Position numbers and translations under genes: made by a program | Shown: piece by piece, positions 36,906-45,783 of the stretch | How positions within the stretch are numbered: the first letter of the stretch is position 1 | How the letters are laid out: each line of letters opens with the position of its first letter | Assembly: GCA_006969745.1 (NCBI GenBank) | Contig: CP030886.1 | Location: forward strand, 434,001 to 498,000 | From: Cytophagaceae bacterium | Lineage (GTDB): Bacteria > Bacteroidota > Bacteroidia > Cytophagales > Cyclobacteriaceae | Length of the DNA: 64,000 nucleotides | Direction of reading: 5' to 3' | Notes under the pieces: generated by a model | Databases searched by the model: none | What the model was told of the DNA's origin: nothing | The model's input: the letters and a program-made list of their open reading frames with translations, nothing else

Positions 36906-37670
36906 ATGGCAATGAAAAGACTCCTTTGTATACTCATTATCCTATCCCTATTTGCTTGCAATTCGGACAATCGAAATGAAGTACTTGTCCTGGGATTAAT
37001 TCATGGAAGCCATCTCACTGAGGAAGAATTTTCTACAGAAATTTTAAGAAATATGGTTATAGAGATAGATCCTGATATCATCCTTACTGAGATTCCTCCG
37101 GATCGATTTGAAAAAGCCATGACAACCTACGCTGAGACGGGAGTGGTAAACGAATCTCGAGTGGCACGCTTTCCAGAGTATATTGATGTAATTATTCCAC
37201 TAACCAAAGAAATGGATTTCGAACTCATTCCAACCGCCGCCTGGACTGAGGAGATGGCAGATGCGCGGCTGGAGAAGATGCGTTCCGTTCGAGATAATCC
37301 GGATCGCTACGATGATTGGCAGGCGTACGGACGTGCACGCTTCAAGTCAGATTCTATTAAAAAAGCATCGGGCAGAGAATTTGATCCCTTTTGGATCAAT
37401 TCAGATGCATATGATGAAGCTGCTGAAGTGGCTTTGAGCGTTTACAATAAGCTCTTCAATGAAGAACTGGGTGCAGGTGGATGGGACAATATCAATAAGG
37501 CTCACTATGCAAACATTGCCAAAGCATTAGATGAAAATGCCAATCAAGGTAAGCGCATACTCATCACCTACGGTGCAGGACATAAAGGCTGGTTTTTACG
37601 CGAATTGCGAAAACGTGAAGATATTAGACTCATTGGTTTGGAAGAGGCACTGAGCATGGACAATCGCTGA
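36906..37670 (+). CDS. TraB/GumN-like lipoprotein
   Basis: A 254-residue lipoprotein with a lipobox in SLFACNSD. The mature domain has the two histidine motifs of the TraB/Tiki superfamily: GLIHGSH near the start of the domain and ITYGAGHKGWFLREL near the end, plus DPDIILTEIPPDRFE with the conserved Glu between. Superfamily members include metal-dependent proteases, so this could be a periplasmic metalloprotease, but the substrate is unknown. It precedes the photolyase-related gene by 48 bases and may be cotranscribed. Confidence 0.75.
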   Translation: MAMKRLLCILIILSLFACNSDNRNEVLVLGLIHGSHLTEEEFSTEILRNMVIEIDPDIILTEIPPDRFEKAMTTYAETGVVNESRVARFPEYIDVIIPLTKEMDFELIPTAAWTEEMADARLEKMRSVRDNPDRYDDWQAYGRARFKSDSIKKASGREFDPFWINSDAYDEAAEVALSVYNKLFNEELGAGGWDNINKAHYANIAKALDENANQGKRILITYGAGHKGWFLRELRKREDIRLIGLEEALSMDNR

Positions 37671-37718
37671 TTGATTGACAACTCGCCAACAATACTTTCC
37701 TGCCAGAGTTAATCAACC

Positions 37719-39224
37719 ATGTCTTACAACAAACTTGCGCTCATTCTTGGCAACTGTCTATTTTCGGATCACAGTCATCTCTATCCTGATGACTCTACGT
37801 TATTTTTCATGGCGGAGGATGCAGGGCTATGCACGCACTTCAAGTATCATAAGCATAAACTTGTTTTGTTTCTTTCTGCCATGCGATCGCATGCAGATGA
37901 TGTTGAAGAAAAATACGCACTAGCCTACCACAAGCTTACCACATCCAATAAAGATTTAAGCTATGAGGACAAGCTCAGAGAAACCTTAAAAGAACATGAA
38001 TCTATTACAGAGCTTGTTACCTACGACATAGAAGATCACTTCTTCGAAAAGCAAATTCGTGACTTTTGTAAAGAACAGAAACTCAATCTTACGATAGTCG
38101 ACTCTCCGGGTTTTATCACAAGCAAAGCCAAATTCAAAGAATACAACGAAAGCTCGAAACGTCCTTTTATGCATACCTTCTATCAGCAGCAGCGTAAAGA
38201 TTTGGGTATTTTGCTGGAGAGTGATGGTAAATCTCCGCTTCATGGCAGTTGGTCTTTTGATGAAGAAAATCGGAAGAAGTTGCCAAAAGACATCAATGTA
38301 CCTGATACCCCAACCTCCCATCCTACTGAGCATACCGAGGAAGTAACTAAACTGGTGGATAAATTATTTGCGGATCATCCGGGAGAAACCAGCAACTTTC
38401 ATTGGGCAACCACGCGAAGGCAAGCATTATACCTGCTCAATGACTTTCTAAAAGAGCGTTTTGAAAATTTTGGACCCTATGAAGATGCTATCGATCATAA
38501 GCAAGTATTTGTATTTCACTCCGTGCTGTCACCGTACATCAACATGGGATTGATTACACCGGATGAGGTGGTGGATAAAGCCCTCGAATACTATGAAGAA
38601 CATGATACACACTACCCAAGCGTGGAAGGTTTTGTGAGACAGATTATTGGCTGGCGGGAGTTTATGCGTGGTATCTATCATGAGTATGATGAGCAACTCA
38701 ACACAAACCATTTCAACCACAAACGAAAATTGAAGGACTGCTGGTACGACGGAACTACCGGCATTCCTCCTCTTGACGCTTCGATAAACAAGGCGATGAA
38801 ATATGGCTATACCCATCACATCGAACGCCTGATGGTATTAGGAAACATCATGCTACTCTGTGAAATAGATCCTGAAGAAGTATATAAATGGTTCATGGAA
38901 ATGTATGTGGACTCTTCGGATTGGGTGATGGCGCCCAACGTGTATGGCATGAGTCAATTTGCCGATGGAGGCATCTTCGCCACCAAACCGTACATTGGCG
39001 GTGCCAATTACATTCGCAAGATGAGTCACTATGGCAAAGGAGATTGGGAAGATGTTGTGAATGGACTTTACTGGCGTTTCATCAATGAAAACATGGAGAC
39101 ATTTGCACAAAATCAACGAATGTCCATGATGGTAGCAACGTTGAAGAAGATGAATGAAGAGAAGAAAGAAAAGCTCTTTAAAGCGGCAGAGAAGTTTATT
39201 GAAAAGGTGACGAAGCTTAATTAA
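37719..39224 (+). CDS. photolyase-related protein of the FeS-BCP (prokaryotic 6-4) family, apparently cluster-less
   Basis: A 501-residue flavoprotein of the cryptochrome/photolyase family related to bacterial (6-4) photolyases. The N-terminal Rossmann-like antenna domain (~1-130) precedes the helical FAD domain (~200-500), with GWREFMRGIYHEYDE, YGYTHHIERLMVLGN (the two catalytic histidines of this group) and NVYGMSQFADGG. Characterised members hold a 4Fe-4S cluster with four cysteines; here the corresponding positions read GIPPLD (Pro for Cys) and SHYGKGDWEDVVNGLYW, with none of the expected cysteines. It probably repairs UV photoproducts or acts as a light sensor, without the cluster. Confidence 0.87.
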   Translation: MSYNKLALILGNCLFSDHSHLYPDDSTLFFMAEDAGLCTHFKYHKHKLVLFLSAMRSHADDVEEKYALAYHKLTTSNKDLSYEDKLRETLKEHESITELVTYDIEDHFFEKQIRDFCKEQKLNLTIVDSPGFITSKAKFKEYNESSKRPFMHTFYQQQRKDLGILLESDGKSPLHGSWSFDEENRKKLPKDINVPDTPTSHPTEHTEEVTKLVDKLFADHPGETSNFHWATTRRQALYLLNDFLKERFENFGPYEDAIDHKQVFVFHSVLSPYINMGLITPDEVVDKALEYYEEHDTHYPSVEGFVRQIIGWREFMRGIYHEYDEQLNTNHFNHKRKLKDCWYDGTTGIPPLDASINKAMKYGYTHHIERLMVLGNIMLLCEIDPEEVYKWFMEMYVDSSDWVMAPNVYGMSQFADGGIFATKPYIGGANYIRKMSHYGKGDWEDVVNGLYWRFINENMETFAQNQRMSMMVATLKKMNEEKKEKLFKAAEKFIEKVTKLN

Positions 39225-39254
39225 CTAACTCCTCAATTCTTTCTTATTTTCATA

Positions 39255-40508
39255 CTAATATTCAATCAAATCCCGGATCTGGCTCATGGTGGATGGGCCA
39301 ATCCCAGATACGCTGAGTAGATCACTTTCTGAGGCAAATTCACCATTGGCAAGTCGATGCGCAATGATCGCCTTGGCTTTCGTTGGCCCGATACCTGGCA
39401 AAGTCTCAAGCTCTGCCTGAGTAGCATTGTTTACATTGATCAGACTGCTGCCCGTCAGAAACTTGGTTGGTTTAAAAACCGGCGCACTCCATGTTCCATC
39501 AAAACCAGCCTCGAAAGATATGCTTCCGTCCCAGCCTGTTCCGTAAATGGCCTTATCTACCTCGATCGGATAAAACTTCTTAGCTCCATCGCCTACCCAC
39601 ACTTCTTTTTCCGGACGTGTTCCGGTTACATGAGCTTGCAATATTTCTACCACATCTACATTCGGATGTCCATAGGCCCAGGCTGTCCATGATTGGGTCA
39701 CACGCGGGTCGCCAAAAGACATTACCGCTATCTCAGGAGTCATCGCTTCGACAAGCTCGATTGTAGTGCCATTTCGCGAAGCATGATGGCCAACCACATA
39801 GAGATCGACATCCAATTCAGATTCATAATGCTCAACAAGTAGGTCAATAGCGTCCTCCTCCAAATCACCGGTAATCAAAATAGAAGATTCACCATAGGTG
39901 ACTTTTACCACAACCGATTGGTTGTTGCCATTAGTGTATTCGGTATTGTTAAGTCCTTGCCTGTCGAGCATTCTTCCCCAAAAAAGATGTACCTGTGGAT
40001 CAGCATTTGCACATTCTATCGGATCAATTACAATGCTGGTTTCGCCTGTATCATCAATATCGTCAGCAATAGCCTCGTAGTATCCAATGTCATCATCTGG
40101 ATCTGAATTGGCCGCTAGCTCCTTGATGGCATCCTGAATCGCATTCTGATTCTTTTTTCCTGATCCAAAAGTTCGACCATTGGTGATCACATTCTTTACC
40201 GTGTAGTTGTCAAATACATATTGGGCACCATATGTGTGATCAATGTGGGCGTGAGTGAGCACAAACAGATCAATGGTCTTGTTGAGATCACTTCTCCTTT
40301 TGAAAAAATCCTGTAGATAGCTTTTGAGCCGCTCTTTGCCATCTACTACAGAGTTGTTCTCGCCTCCGGCATCAATTAAGATGGTTCCACAAGGAAACTC
40401 CAGAAGTGTAGCACTGCCCTGGCCTACATCTATAAAGTGAACACCCATGGGATCTTGTGCATGAATATGAAAGGCAATAAATAGCGTGAGTACCTTGAAA
40501 AATTTCAT
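39255..40508 (-). CDS. secreted ComEC-type metallo-beta-lactamase fold protein with ComEA-like HhH tail
   Basis: A 417-residue exported hydrolase. A signal peptide (MKFFKVLTLFIAFHIHAQ) is followed by an MBL-fold domain (~20-290) like the soluble domain of ComEC/Rec2: FIDVGQGSATLL, the metal site in LTHAHIDHTYG, TGDLEEDAID, and VVGHHASRNGT. The last ~65 residues form a ComEA-type double helix-hairpin-helix (INVNNATQAELETLPGIGP; SDLLSVSGIGPSTMSQI) that binds DNA non-specifically. The combination suggests an extracellular or periplasmic nuclease acting on DNA, parallel to competence proteins but without the membrane channel. Confidence 0.87.
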   Translation of the reverse strand: MKFFKVLTLFIAFHIHAQDPMGVHFIDVGQGSATLLEFPCGTILIDAGGENNSVVDGKERLKSYLQDFFKRRSDLNKTIDLFVLTHAHIDHTYGAQYVFDNYTVKNVITNGRTFGSGKKNQNAIQDAIKELAANSDPDDDIGYYEAIADDIDDTGETSIVIDPIECANADPQVHLFWGRMLDRQGLNNTEYTNGNNQSVVVKVTYGESSILITGDLEEDAIDLLVEHYESELDVDLYVVGHHASRNGTTIELVEAMTPEIAVMSFGDPRVTQSWTAWAYGHPNVDVVEILQAHVTGTRPEKEVWVGDGAKKFYPIEVDKAIYGTGWDGSISFEAGFDGTWSAPVFKPTKFLTGSSLINVNNATQAELETLPGIGPTKAKAIIAHRLANGEFASESDLLSVSGIGPSTMSQIRDLIEY

Positions 40509-40665
40509 GGTTTCGGTGGATTTGGTGGACTAGAAATTTACAAAATATTTCCATAAAACGGGATAGCCTAATGGTAATTTTTAAACTTGCCTGGTAAATG
40601 CCCATTTTCCTTGAAATAGCGAAATTCAATAAAATCAATACCTTGTGATCTCAAATCAAAAACAT

Positions 40666-41241
40666 ATGAAACGTCTCATCCTTTCCCCTGCTCTACTCTT
40701 CATCTTTGTTTATTCACTTTCAGCACAATATGCGATTATCAACACAGAAGGATATGCACCCCAGGTCGGTGCTTTGGTTAGCATGTTGGATGATCTAAAG
40801 GCGCGTGTCACCTATCATGCAAAAGGATTAGATCAAGAAGAGACTGACTTTTTGCTTGACAATCAAGCCAACCGTATTGGCGCTTTGATTCTTCACCTGG
40901 CAGCCACTGAGGTGTATTATCAGAAGTCTACATTCTTTGATGAAAGGCTTGATGAAACTGAAGACGCCGAATGGCTTACTGCGCTAAACCTGGGGGATAA
41001 AGGGCGTGAAGAGCTTCAAGGCAAGCCTATAACCTACTACCTCGAAAAATGGGATGAAGTACGTGCCAAAACCAAAGAATTATTAAAATCAAAAGATGAT
41101 GCATGGCTTACACAGATGAGAGACAATGCCCCAGGAGGCGCAGAGTATAACTATTATTGGGCATGGTATCATGTGATGGAACATCAGGCTAATCACATGG
41201 GACAAATTGTGCTTATCAAGAAGCGGATAGATAATGAGTAA
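40666..41241 (+). CDS. secreted DinB-family protein
   Basis: About 191 residues from the ATG at 40666 (signal peptide MKRLILSPALLFIFVYSLSA); the frame can be extended to a GTG at 40645 but that would spoil the signal. The four-helix DinB bundle shows three histidines placed as metal ligands: TYHAKGL near the first helix, ILHLAATEVYY, and MEHQANHMGQIVLI. DinB proteins often act as thiol-dependent metal enzymes; its export is less common. The gene is followed by a putative metallopeptidase nine bases later, so both are probably cotranscribed. Confidence 0.82.
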   Translation: MKRLILSPALLFIFVYSLSAQYAIINTEGYAPQVGALVSMLDDLKARVTYHAKGLDQEETDFLLDNQANRIGALILHLAATEVYYQKSTFFDERLDETEDAEWLTALNLGDKGREELQGKPITYYLEKWDEVRAKTKELLKSKDDAWLTQMRDNAPGGAEYNYYWAWYHVMEHQANHMGQIVLIKKRIDNE

Positions 41242-41250
41242 ATTAAACTC

Positions 41251-42225
41251 ATGAAAAAGGTCGCTATATCCCTCTGCTTGCTATTGATCTATGTGCCGCT
41301 GGTCGCACAAGATATCTATCACGATGCAACCAAGTATTATTCCTTCAATATCAACTACTGGTTTAACCTTCATCACTTTCTTCATTTAGAATCTTTTCTG
41401 AATGTCAACGAGGATAGCACTATTATTAACAAAAAGATTCCTTCAGCCGCACAAGCCAAATTAGAGGCATCCTTAGCATACTATCGTGAAAATCTTGTTG
41501 AGCAGGATTTAAGAACAAGCGCTTACATGACTGAATTCAAGCAATGGATTACTAATGATCAGAATCTGTCAGAAATTCCAGTCAAATTTCAGGATCACAT
41601 GAAAGTTCTTAAAGCAGTGAGCGATGTTTACAGGAAGGAATTTTGGCCACTTCATGAAAAAGCCTGTAGGTCAGTACTTAAAGAAAATATTGAGACGATA
41701 AGAAGCACGGAACAGAGATTCGTAGACCAAATAACTACTTTAGCTAGACAATTTTGGCAGTCAGAAAAATTAACGGTTGATATTGTCTATGTAGCGAAAG
41801 TCTCCAGGCGAAATCTACGCAACCGTCCATATACCACAATTTTTCCCACACATGTTGTAATGAATGCCATTGGTGAAAATGACGTACCTGGTAATTGGTT
41901 GGAGCTTCTTTATCATGAGTCGGCTCACCACTTGATTCTATCACGCTCATACTTTATAGGCGGAACCATTAAAGATGTCGCCGAGACACTGAATGTAGAA
42001 TCACCCAGACAGTTAGGTCATTCGTACCTCTTCTACTTTACCGGTAAGCTCACTCAACAATTACTTGAAGAATTAGGAATATCATACCGGATCACATACA
42101 TGGAAAGGAACAACGTATTTTCAAGCTACTATCCATACCTTGATATCCATCTTAGTGACTACATAGATCGTAAAATTACACTTGCTGAAGCAACCAAACG
42201 CATGATTAACGATCTAAAAAAATGA
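41251..42225 (+). CDS. secreted protein with HExxH motif, putative metallopeptidase
   Basis: A 324-residue exported protein (signal peptide [20 protein letters not shown]). I recognise no named family. A zincin-like site is visible: [12 protein letters not shown] (HExxH), with a possible third ligand (Glu) in [13 protein letters not shown] about 20 residues later. The N-terminal half is helical ([20 protein letters not shown]). It follows the DinB gene by nine bases and overlaps the next gene (alcohol dehydrogenase) by four bases, so it is the middle of a three-gene operon. Protease activity is a guess from the motif. Confidence 0.72.
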   Translation: MKKVAISLCLLLIYVPLVAQDIYHDATKYYSFNINYWFNLHHFLHLESFLNVNEDSTIINKKIPSAAQAKLEASLAYYRENLVEQDLRTSAYMTEFKQWITNDQNLSEIPVKFQDHMKVLKAVSDVYRKEFWPLHEKACRSVLKENIETIRSTEQRFVDQITTLARQFWQSEKLTVDIVYVAKVSRRNLRNRPYTTIFPTHVVMNAIGENDVPGNWLELLYHESAHHLILSRSYFIGGTIKDVAETLNVESPRQLGHSYLFYFTGKLTQQLLEELGISYRITYMERNNVFSSYYPYLDIHLSDYIDRKITLAEATKRMINDLKK

Positions 42226-43262
42226 AGGCACTCGTTTACGAAAAATTTCAAGGCCCACTTTCCATTCAGCAAATGAATGATCCTACTTCAAAAAATCATG
42301 GTGTGATCGTCAGTGTCAAAGCGACAGGGTTGTGCAGAAGTGATTGGCATGGGTGGATGGGGCATGATCCTGACATTGAATTACCGCATGTGCCGGGTCA
42401 TGAACTGGCTGGCATTATTGAAGCAGTAGGAAAGGAAGTATCGAACTTCAAGGTTGGAGATCGAGTCACTGTTCCGTTTGTCAGTGGATGCGGCACTTGT
42501 CCGCAATGTCATTCAGGTAATCAGCAGGTATGCGACAATCAAAGACAACCCGGCTTCACGCATTGGGGATCTTTTGCTGAATATGTGGCTCTGGATCATG
42601 CGGATTTAAACTTGGTCCATATCCCCGAAGAAATAGCAGATCAAACTGCTGCCATTCTCGGCTGTCGATTCATTACATCATTCAGGGCAATTGTTGAGCA
42701 AGGAAAAGTGTCTGGAGGACAATATGTTGCTATTCATGGTTGTGGTGGAGTTGGCCTTTCTGCAATCATGATTGCAAATGCGTTGGGTGCTCAAGTGATC
42801 GCAATTGACATTAATGAAGAAGCCCTAGAACTATCAAAAGTAATAGGTGCTACTCACACGATAAATGCGTCACTGATTGACAATATTCCAGAATCCATAA
42901 AGTCAATCACCAGTGGTGGTGCTCATGTTTCCATTGATGCCTTGGGTAGCCCAACCACATGTTTCAATTCAATCTCAAGTCTCAGAAAAAGAGGTAAGCA
43001 CATTCAAGTTGGACTCATGACCGATGATCATCAACACCCCAAAGTGCCTATGGATCAGGTATTGGCCCATGAATTGGAGATTATTGGCAGTCATGGCATG
43101 CAGGCACATAAGTACCCAGAGATGCTTGAAATGATTAAAAGCGGAGCATTACAGCCAGAAAAACTTATTGATCAAACGATAACCCTTCAAGAAGCAGCAA
43201 CCGCATTACCCAATATGGATAAGTTTCAGAATAGAGGCGTACAGATTATCACTTCGTTTTGA
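42222..43262 (+). CDS. zinc-dependent alcohol dehydrogenase
   Basis: A 346-residue medium-chain dehydrogenase that oxidises an alcohol with NAD(P). The catalytic zinc ligands are Cys in GLCRSDWHG and His-Glu in [11 protein letters not shown], with a third Cys in LGCRF. The structural zinc site is complete: [15 protein letters not shown] holds four cysteines. The Rossmann motif is [18 protein letters not shown], followed by the acidic [10 protein letters not shown] that favours NAD over NADP. Its start overlaps the preceding gene by four bases (ATGA). The physiological alcohol is unknown. Confidence 0.92.
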   Translation: MKALVYEKFQGPLSIQQMNDPTSKNHGVIVSVKATGLCRSDWHGWMGHDPDIELPHVPGHELAGIIEAVGKEVSNFKVGDRVTVPFVSGCGTCPQCHSGNQQVCDNQRQPGFTHWGSFAEYVALDHADLNLVHIPEEIADQTAAILGCRFITSFRAIVEQGKVSGGQYVAIHGCGGVGLSAIMIANALGAQVIAIDINEEALELSKVIGATHTINASLIDNIPESIKSITSGGAHVSIDALGSPTTCFNSISSLRKRGKHIQVGLMTDDHQHPKVPMDQVLAHELEIIGSHGMQAHKYPEMLEMIKSGALQPEKLIDQTITLQEAATALPNMDKFQNRGVQIITSF

Positions 43263-43325
43263 GCAGATAACGGAAATTTGTCCAATTCACATTACTTCAA
43301 TCGCTCATGGAGGTAAATAAGAAAG

Positions 43326-43748
43326 ATGAATCACTACACTACTTCGATCGAAATCAATCGACCTGCCTCTGCAGTATTCCGCGCAATTAGTAAACAGCTT
43401 GAGGATTGGTGGGGAAATCAGGATCATCAAATAACAGAGGCTGGAATAGTTTTCAAAGTATCCTGGGCAGAGCCCTGGTACCAGTTCAAGGTTATTAAAT
43501 ATCAAGAAAACAAAGAGATGATTTGGGAGTGCGTAGACGCCAATCAAATCATAGAAGGACTCGAAGGTGTGCAAAAAGAATGGGTCGGCACGAAAATACA
43601 TTGGAGACTAAAAGAGATAAGTAGCGAACACACACAATTACATTTTGAGCATGAAGGTCTCATTCCTGAATTCATTTGTTTTGATGTATGTTCAAGAGCA
43701 TGGTCAGATTTTCTACACCAGCATTTGATTGCTTACCTGGAGTCATAG
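43326..43748 (+). CDS. SRPBCC/AHSA1-like domain protein
   Basis: A 140-residue helix-grip protein of the START/Bet v1 type. Marks are the opening YTTSIEINRPASAVFRAISK, a central W-x-D/E-rich beta sheet (WECVDANQIIEGLEG; GTKIHWRLKEIS), and the long C-terminal helix FDVCSRAWSDFLHQHLIAYL. Such proteins bind hydrophobic ligands or assist chaperones. It is cytosolic and lies 63 bases after the alcohol dehydrogenase. Confidence 0.83.
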   Translation: MNHYTTSIEINRPASAVFRAISKQLEDWWGNQDHQITEAGIVFKVSWAEPWYQFKVIKYQENKEMIWECVDANQIIEGLEGVQKEWVGTKIHWRLKEISSEHTQLHFEHEGLIPEFICFDVCSRAWSDFLHQHLIAYLES

Positions 43749-43792
43749 AGCGCATCATTGATTACCTTAGTCAAAGCTGAGCTGTAAAAATC

Positions 43793-43975
43793 ATGAATAG
43801 AAAAACAAATCTAATCGTAATGGTCATTGGCGCCATTAGTCTCCTTTTTAGTATCTATAGTGCATACGTTGGACGTCCGTTCAGCGAATATTTCTTTGGC
43901 CTCATTATTGGCATTTCACTTTTTGGAGTTGCATACATCAATAGCCAAAAGCAGCGCAACAAAGATGAAGATTAA
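43793..43975 (+). CDS. small two-TM membrane protein
   Basis: Sixty residues with two hydrophobic helices (LIVMVIGAISLLFSIYSAYV and YFFGLIIGISLFGVAYI) and a charged C-terminal tail (NSQKQRNKDED). No family recognised. The clean architecture and its own spacing between neighbours support a real gene. Confidence 0.62.
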   Translation: MNRKTNLIVMVIGAISLLFSIYSAYVGRPFSEYFFGLIIGISLFGVAYINSQKQRNKDED

Positions 43976-44037
43976 TTGATTCCTTTCCAACCTTACAGGC
44001 TTGAAAGCGTAATTCCTTCAAATCAATTCAACTCCCA

Positions 44038-44625
44038 ATGAAATTCAAACCAACCTTTATCATTGCCTGCATAGCGGTAACGATCTTCTCTTGTCAGCAG
44101 TCTAAAACACCTACTCCGCCTTTGGTAGATGGCAATCTAGAAGATTTCCAAGGATTAGGTGTTGAGCCTATCATTCTCTCTGAAGAGGTTAGTCTCTATT
44201 TCTATCAAAATGATCATTATGTATGGGTCGCCTACGACTATCCGGAAGGAAGCTATGGCACTCTGGACATGAAAGTGCTCTGTCCAAACCTAGCTGACAC
44301 CCTCAATTTGCATATTTCTGCTCAGCTTGGCGAATGGTTCTTAAAAGAGGGAGCTCCGCAACCTGATAATGCGCTAAGCGAATTATGGTGGAACCATGAT
44401 GGCTGGTATGCAAATGAAGTATGGATGAATGGCTTGGATCGGTCAGAAGAAGAAGTAAGTCCAAATTGGAGGAATGCCAAAGCCCGAGAAATACAGATAA
44501 GTAAGGAGCGTTTTGGGCGTGGAGAGTGGAAGCTACAACTAAACATTAGGGCCATTCAAACCCCAGATGGATTTACAGGCATCACCTTTCCTGTAGAAGG
44601 CATGCATACACTCAATGTCTTTTAA
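44038..44625 (+). CDS. lipoprotein of unknown function
   Basis: A 195-residue lipoprotein with a lipobox (TIFSCQQSK) after a short signal. The mature part is beta-rich with tryptophan-bearing strands (VSLYFYQNDHYVWVAYDYPE; WWNHDGWYANEVWMNG; GRGEWKLQLNIRAIQ), a jelly-roll-like pattern seen in carbohydrate-binding or sensor domains, but I cannot assign a family. It is followed five bases later by a membrane protein and probably forms a pair with it. Confidence 0.7.
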   Translation: MKFKPTFIIACIAVTIFSCQQSKTPTPPLVDGNLEDFQGLGVEPIILSEEVSLYFYQNDHYVWVAYDYPEGSYGTLDMKVLCPNLADTLNLHISAQLGEWFLKEGAPQPDNALSELWWNHDGWYANEVWMNGLDRSEEEVSPNWRNAKAREIQISKERFGRGEWKLQLNIRAIQTPDGFTGITFPVEGMHTLNVF

Positions 44626-44630
44626 TTCAA

Positions 44631-45026
44631 ATGGCATTTTCGAATAGAATCTCAAAACTTAGCTCTAAGCAAATTTTCTTTATCGATGGAATAGGTGCGA
44701 TTGTATCTGCATTCTTCCTGGGTTTTGTATTGGTTCAATTCAACAGCTGGTGTGGGATGCCGATAAATGTGCTTTACACACTTTCCGGTTTGGCCTTAAT
44801 CTTTGCTCTCTATTCTTTTACATGCTACTTTCTAACCCCTATCATGTGGCGACCATATCTTAAGTTTATCGCTTTTGTAAATGCGCTTTATTGCCTCACT
44901 ACACTTGGATTGGTAATCTGGCACTATCACTTGCTCACTTTTCTTGGGATTTGTTATTTCATCATTGAAATCGTCATTATTGCTCTTTTGGTATCTGTAG
45001 AGCTTAGGTACGCGAAAAACAATTAG
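44631..45026 (+). CDS. four-TM membrane protein of unknown function
   Basis: A 131-residue integral membrane protein with four hydrophobic helices (FIDGIGAIVSAFFLGFVLVQ; VLYTLSGLALIFALYSFTCY; IAFVNALYCLTTLGLVIWHY; FLGICYFIIEIVIIALLVSV). It resembles the four-helix proteins often annotated only as membrane proteins in Bacteroidota. It lies five bases after the lipoprotein gene, suggesting an envelope pair. No function can be given. Confidence 0.7.
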   Translation: MAFSNRISKLSSKQIFFIDGIGAIVSAFFLGFVLVQFNSWCGMPINVLYTLSGLALIFALYSFTCYFLTPIMWRPYLKFIAFVNALYCLTTLGLVIWHYHLLTFLGICYFIIEIVIIALLVSVELRYAKNN

Positions 45027-45080
45027 GCTGGTAATTCCAAAATGATCAAAACTTTCAACAGTCTTCGCGGTTAAGATTGC

Positions 45081-45782
45081 ATGAATAAAAATTATATCAT
45101 CGTTGGCGGAAGCTCAGGTATTGGATTTGAAATAACCAGGCAACTCTCAGAAGCCGGCAACAACGTCACCGTATTATCCAGGAGTAAAGGTGAGATTGGG
45201 TCATTATCCAATGTTACGCATATTGAGTATGATGTCACCTCAGATTCATCACCAGAAATAGATTTAGAAACCATAGACGGATTTGCCTACTGTCCTGGTA
45301 CTATCAATCTGAAACCCTTCCATGGGTTAAAACCAGAAGACTTTCAAGAAGATTTTTCTATTAATGTGCTGGGAGCTGTGAAAACCTTACAACCTATTGT
45401 GAAACAGCTCAAGAAGAATGAAAATGCATCTATTGTTTTCTTCAGCACAGTTGCAGTGCAGCAAGGCATGCCATTTCACTCCTCTGTCGCAGCAAGCAAA
45501 GGCGCTTTGGAAGGAATCACACGTTCATTAGCCGCCGAACTCGCTCCAAAAGTCCGCGTCAACTGTATAGCACCTTCGGTAACAGACACTCCACTGGCAA
45601 GAAGAATTCTTTCTTCAGATGAGAAAAAGGAGAATTCGGGCAAAAGACATGCTTTGAATAGAGTTGGAACTGCAGAAGAGGTCGCAAAATTGGCTACCTT
45701 TCTCTTAACAGAAGATTCAAGCTGGATGACGGGCCAAATCATCGGTCTGGACGGAGGCTTGTCAGCGGTTCGACCACTCTAA
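45081..45782 (+). CDS. short-chain dehydrogenase/reductase lacking the catalytic tyrosine
   Basis: A 233-residue SDR-fold protein. The nucleotide-binding motif is GGSSGIGFEI near the N-terminus, the conserved Ser lies in IVFFSTVAVQQG, and the C-terminus ends WMTGQIIGLDGGLS. The YxxxK pair, however, reads VAASK (in HSSVAASKGALEG): the lysine is kept and the tyrosine is valine. Either the enzyme works differently or it is a binding protein. It is first in a tight operon with a DUF2867 protein (one base gap) and a photolyase. Confidence 0.88.
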   Translation: MNKNYIIVGGSSGIGFEITRQLSEAGNNVTVLSRSKGEIGSLSNVTHIEYDVTSDSSPEIDLETIDGFAYCPGTINLKPFHGLKPEDFQEDFSINVLGAVKTLQPIVKQLKKNENASIVFFSTVAVQQGMPFHSSVAASKGALEGITRSLAAELAPKVRVNCIAPSVTDTPLARRILSSDEKKENSGKRHALNRVGTAEEVAKLATFLLTEDSSWMTGQIIGLDGGLSAVRPL

Positions 45783-45783
45783 A

